64,000 nt of DNA, taken from the NCBI GenBank assembly GCA_902785825.1, contig CACZZZ010000004.1, positions 1-64,000 on the forward strand, in the 5' to 3' direction. This document shows, one piece after another, positions 63,052 through 64,000 of the stretch. The DNA comes from an uncultured Bacteroidia bacterium (lineage in GTDB: Bacteria > Bacteroidota > Bacteroidia > Bacteroidales > UBA932). Positions within the stretch are counted from its first letter, which is position 1. Each line of letters starts with the position of its first letter. Below the pieces are notes generated by a model. That model searched no databases. It was not told the DNA's origin and was given only the letters and a program-made list of their open reading frames with translations. Made by a program: the position numbers and the translations under genes.

Positions 63052-63860
63052 GACCTAAAGCCCTTCTCATATCTCTCCTCGCCCTGATTCTGCCATTTGT
63101 AGCGAAGGCCCAGCTAATCTCTCACCGCGGCATAGTGAAGGGAGGTTATGATTTCTGGGTATATATGCCCCAGGACAGAGCCCCGAAAGACACGACCAAA
63201 CTGCCTCTGGTCCTTTTCCTCCACGGGAAGAGCCTCTCAGGAACCAATCTCGAGAGGGTCCGGGAATATGGCCCACTTGAGGCTCTCAAATTCGGAAGGG
63301 AAATCGACGCGATGATTCTCGCTCCGCAGGCCCAAGGCGGATGGAGCCCTTCGAGGGTGAAGAAAGTCCTTGATTGGACTGAGGCTCACTATCCGGTGGA
63401 CACAAACAGAATCTACGTGTTAGGCATGAGCATGGGAGGCTACGGGACAATCGATTTCGTCGGCACTTATCCCGATAAAGTCGCCGCCGCGATCGCAATG
63501 TGTGGTGGGGCGGACATCAAGGATGTGTCCGGCCTGGCGAAAGTCCCGCTTTGGATAATACACGGCACCTCAGACTCCGCCGTCTCTTGGAAAGAGTCCC
63601 AAAAAGTCGTTGACGGGATCAAGGCTACGGGTGACACTTCCTTGCTCCGCTACGATCTTCATCCTGAGGTAAACCATTCTTACCTCGGACGAGTATTCTA
63701 CATGTCAGAACCGTATAAATGGCTCCTGAAGCATTCCTTGAGCGATTCTGTCAGGACTGTTGACAGAACCGTGGAAATCACCAAAAAGGGAATGGCCGGA
63801 GCCTACAAGTCGATGCCCGGACGCAAGACTTTGAAGGTCAAGGAATATAAGGGGAAGTAG
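63048..63860 (+). CDS. Secreted alpha/beta-hydrolase esterase
   Basis: A 270-residue exported hydrolase. The signal peptide ends near VAKAQ. The phospholipase/carboxylesterase-type fold shows LPLVLFLHGKS, the nucleophile Ser128 in GMSMGGYG, Asp176 in IIHGTSDSAV and His210 in EVNHSY. Similar domains occur in feruloyl or polysaccharide-linked esterases, but the substrate cannot be assigned. The C-terminal tail is basic. A REP-like palindrome follows its stop directly. Confidence 0.85.
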   Translation: MRPKALLISLLALILPFVAKAQLISHRGIVKGGYDFWVYMPQDRAPKDTTKLPLVLFLHGKSLSGTNLERVREYGPLEALKFGREIDAMILAPQAQGGWSPSRVKKVLDWTEAHYPVDTNRIYVLGMSMGGYGTIDFVGTYPDKVAAAIAMCGGADIKDVSGLAKVPLWIIHGTSDSAVSWKESQKVVDGIKATGDTSLLRYDLHPEVNHSYLGRVFYMSEPYKWLLKHSLSDSVRTVDRTVEITKKGMAGAYKSMPGRKTLKVKEYKGK

Positions 63861-63885
63861 ATTCTTCGCTTCGCTCAGAATGACA
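63861..63885. repeat. REP-like palindrome between convergent genes
   Basis: ATTCT and AGAAT arms flank TCGCTTCGCTC, followed by GAC. The element fills the 26-nt gap between the esterase and the next gene's stop codon. The same family occurs inside the ABC-F gene (55675-55700) with compensating stem changes. It could also serve as a terminator for both genes. Confidence 0.7.
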
Positions 63886-63886
63886 G

Positions 63887-64000
63887 TTATTCAGCTGGTT
63901 CGTCTTTCGGGAGATTGATGGCGCGGAAGCGTTTCTGGCGGCGCTCCCATCTCTCGCGGGCGAACTGCTGCATGTCGATAGCCTGGTCGTTCTCGTCGAT
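63887..64000 (-). CDS. Unidentified protein, C-terminal 37 residues (runs off right edge)
   Basis: The minus-strand frame is open from the window edge to a TAA at 63887-63889. The tail is highly charged (ARERWERRQKRFRAIN) and ends PKDEPAE. It is too short for a family assignment. It is supported by the convergent arrangement and by the palindrome that ends exactly at its stop. Confidence 0.5.
   Translation of the reverse strand: MDENDQAIDMQQFARERWERRQKRFRAINLPKDEPAE

Overview
The window looks like a chromosomal segment of a member of the Bacteroidota, most likely order Bacteroidales. The reasons are recurrent promoters of the phylum's TTTG...TAnnTTTG type, the near absence of Shine-Dalgarno sequences, a Rho with a long disordered insert, a TamL-type BamA-like lipoprotein, a PPi-type phosphofructokinase, a cysteate-synthase-like enzyme and a GIN-domain protein. 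Base composition is moderately GC-rich. Genes are tightly packed, often with 4-nt start/stop overlaps. I see no rRNA, tRNA, CRISPR array or complete insertion sequence. No single new multi-gene system stands out. The unusual signals are regulatory, repeat-derived and decay-related.

Layout. 1-2059: end of an integrated element. It holds an unidentified partial gene, a tyrosine-recombinase gene broken by a perfect 37-bp tandem duplication, and a 467-bp non-coding stretch with TTTGTGAC repeats and an inverted repeat, abutting the 3' end of mnmE. 2060-8003: mnmE, and divergently carAB behind a leader with a possible leader peptide and an intrinsic terminator (attenuator). 8000-13683 (minus): lptD, rho, and a GT92-like glycosyltransferase interrupted by an in-frame TAG. 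13721-18698 (plus): cell-wall amidase, dnaA, pepD, rpe. 18695-19453: birA. 19527-23359 (plus): rsfS-ftsH-cdsA-psd. 23352-32531 (minus): one long probable operon, ligA, a YihY/BrkB membrane protein, the (p)ppGpp synthetase/hydrolase, an Ig-like lipoprotein, a small outer-membrane barrel, ispG. 32649-41384: PPi-PFK, cytoplasmic GH13 amylase, a two-receiver/PEP-synthase-N-domain fusion, a SpoU methylase and tamL. 41381-50241: rlmD, flavodiiron protein, rarA, and the minus-strand group queA, acyltransferase, CaCA antiporter, cysteate synthase. 50242-50807: a 124-bp palindromic repeat followed by about 400 bp of AT-rich DNA ahead of a small XRE regulator. 51212-53514: pyrD and cinA. 53498-61514 (minus): valS, thioesterase, tatA, tatC, an ABC-F ATPase carrying a REP-like palindrome inside its coding region, a GIN-domain protein, an M19 dipeptidase. 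61603-63860 (plus): DUF3467 protein, kdsC, maf, a secreted esterase. A minus-strand gene runs off the right edge.

Functional themes are pyrimidine synthesis (carAB, pyrD), the envelope (lptD, tamL, kdsC, amidase, cdsA/psd, acyltransferase, possible sulfonolipid precursor synthesis), replication and genome maintenance (dnaA, ligA, rarA), and RNA modification and translation (mnmE, queA, rlmD, the SpoU methylase, valS, rsfS, ABC-F). Several convergent gene pairs overlap, with the plus-strand gene's terminator lying inside the coding end of its neighbour. Several genes have a -7 box only 4-7 nt from the start codon, which suggests leaderless mRNAs.
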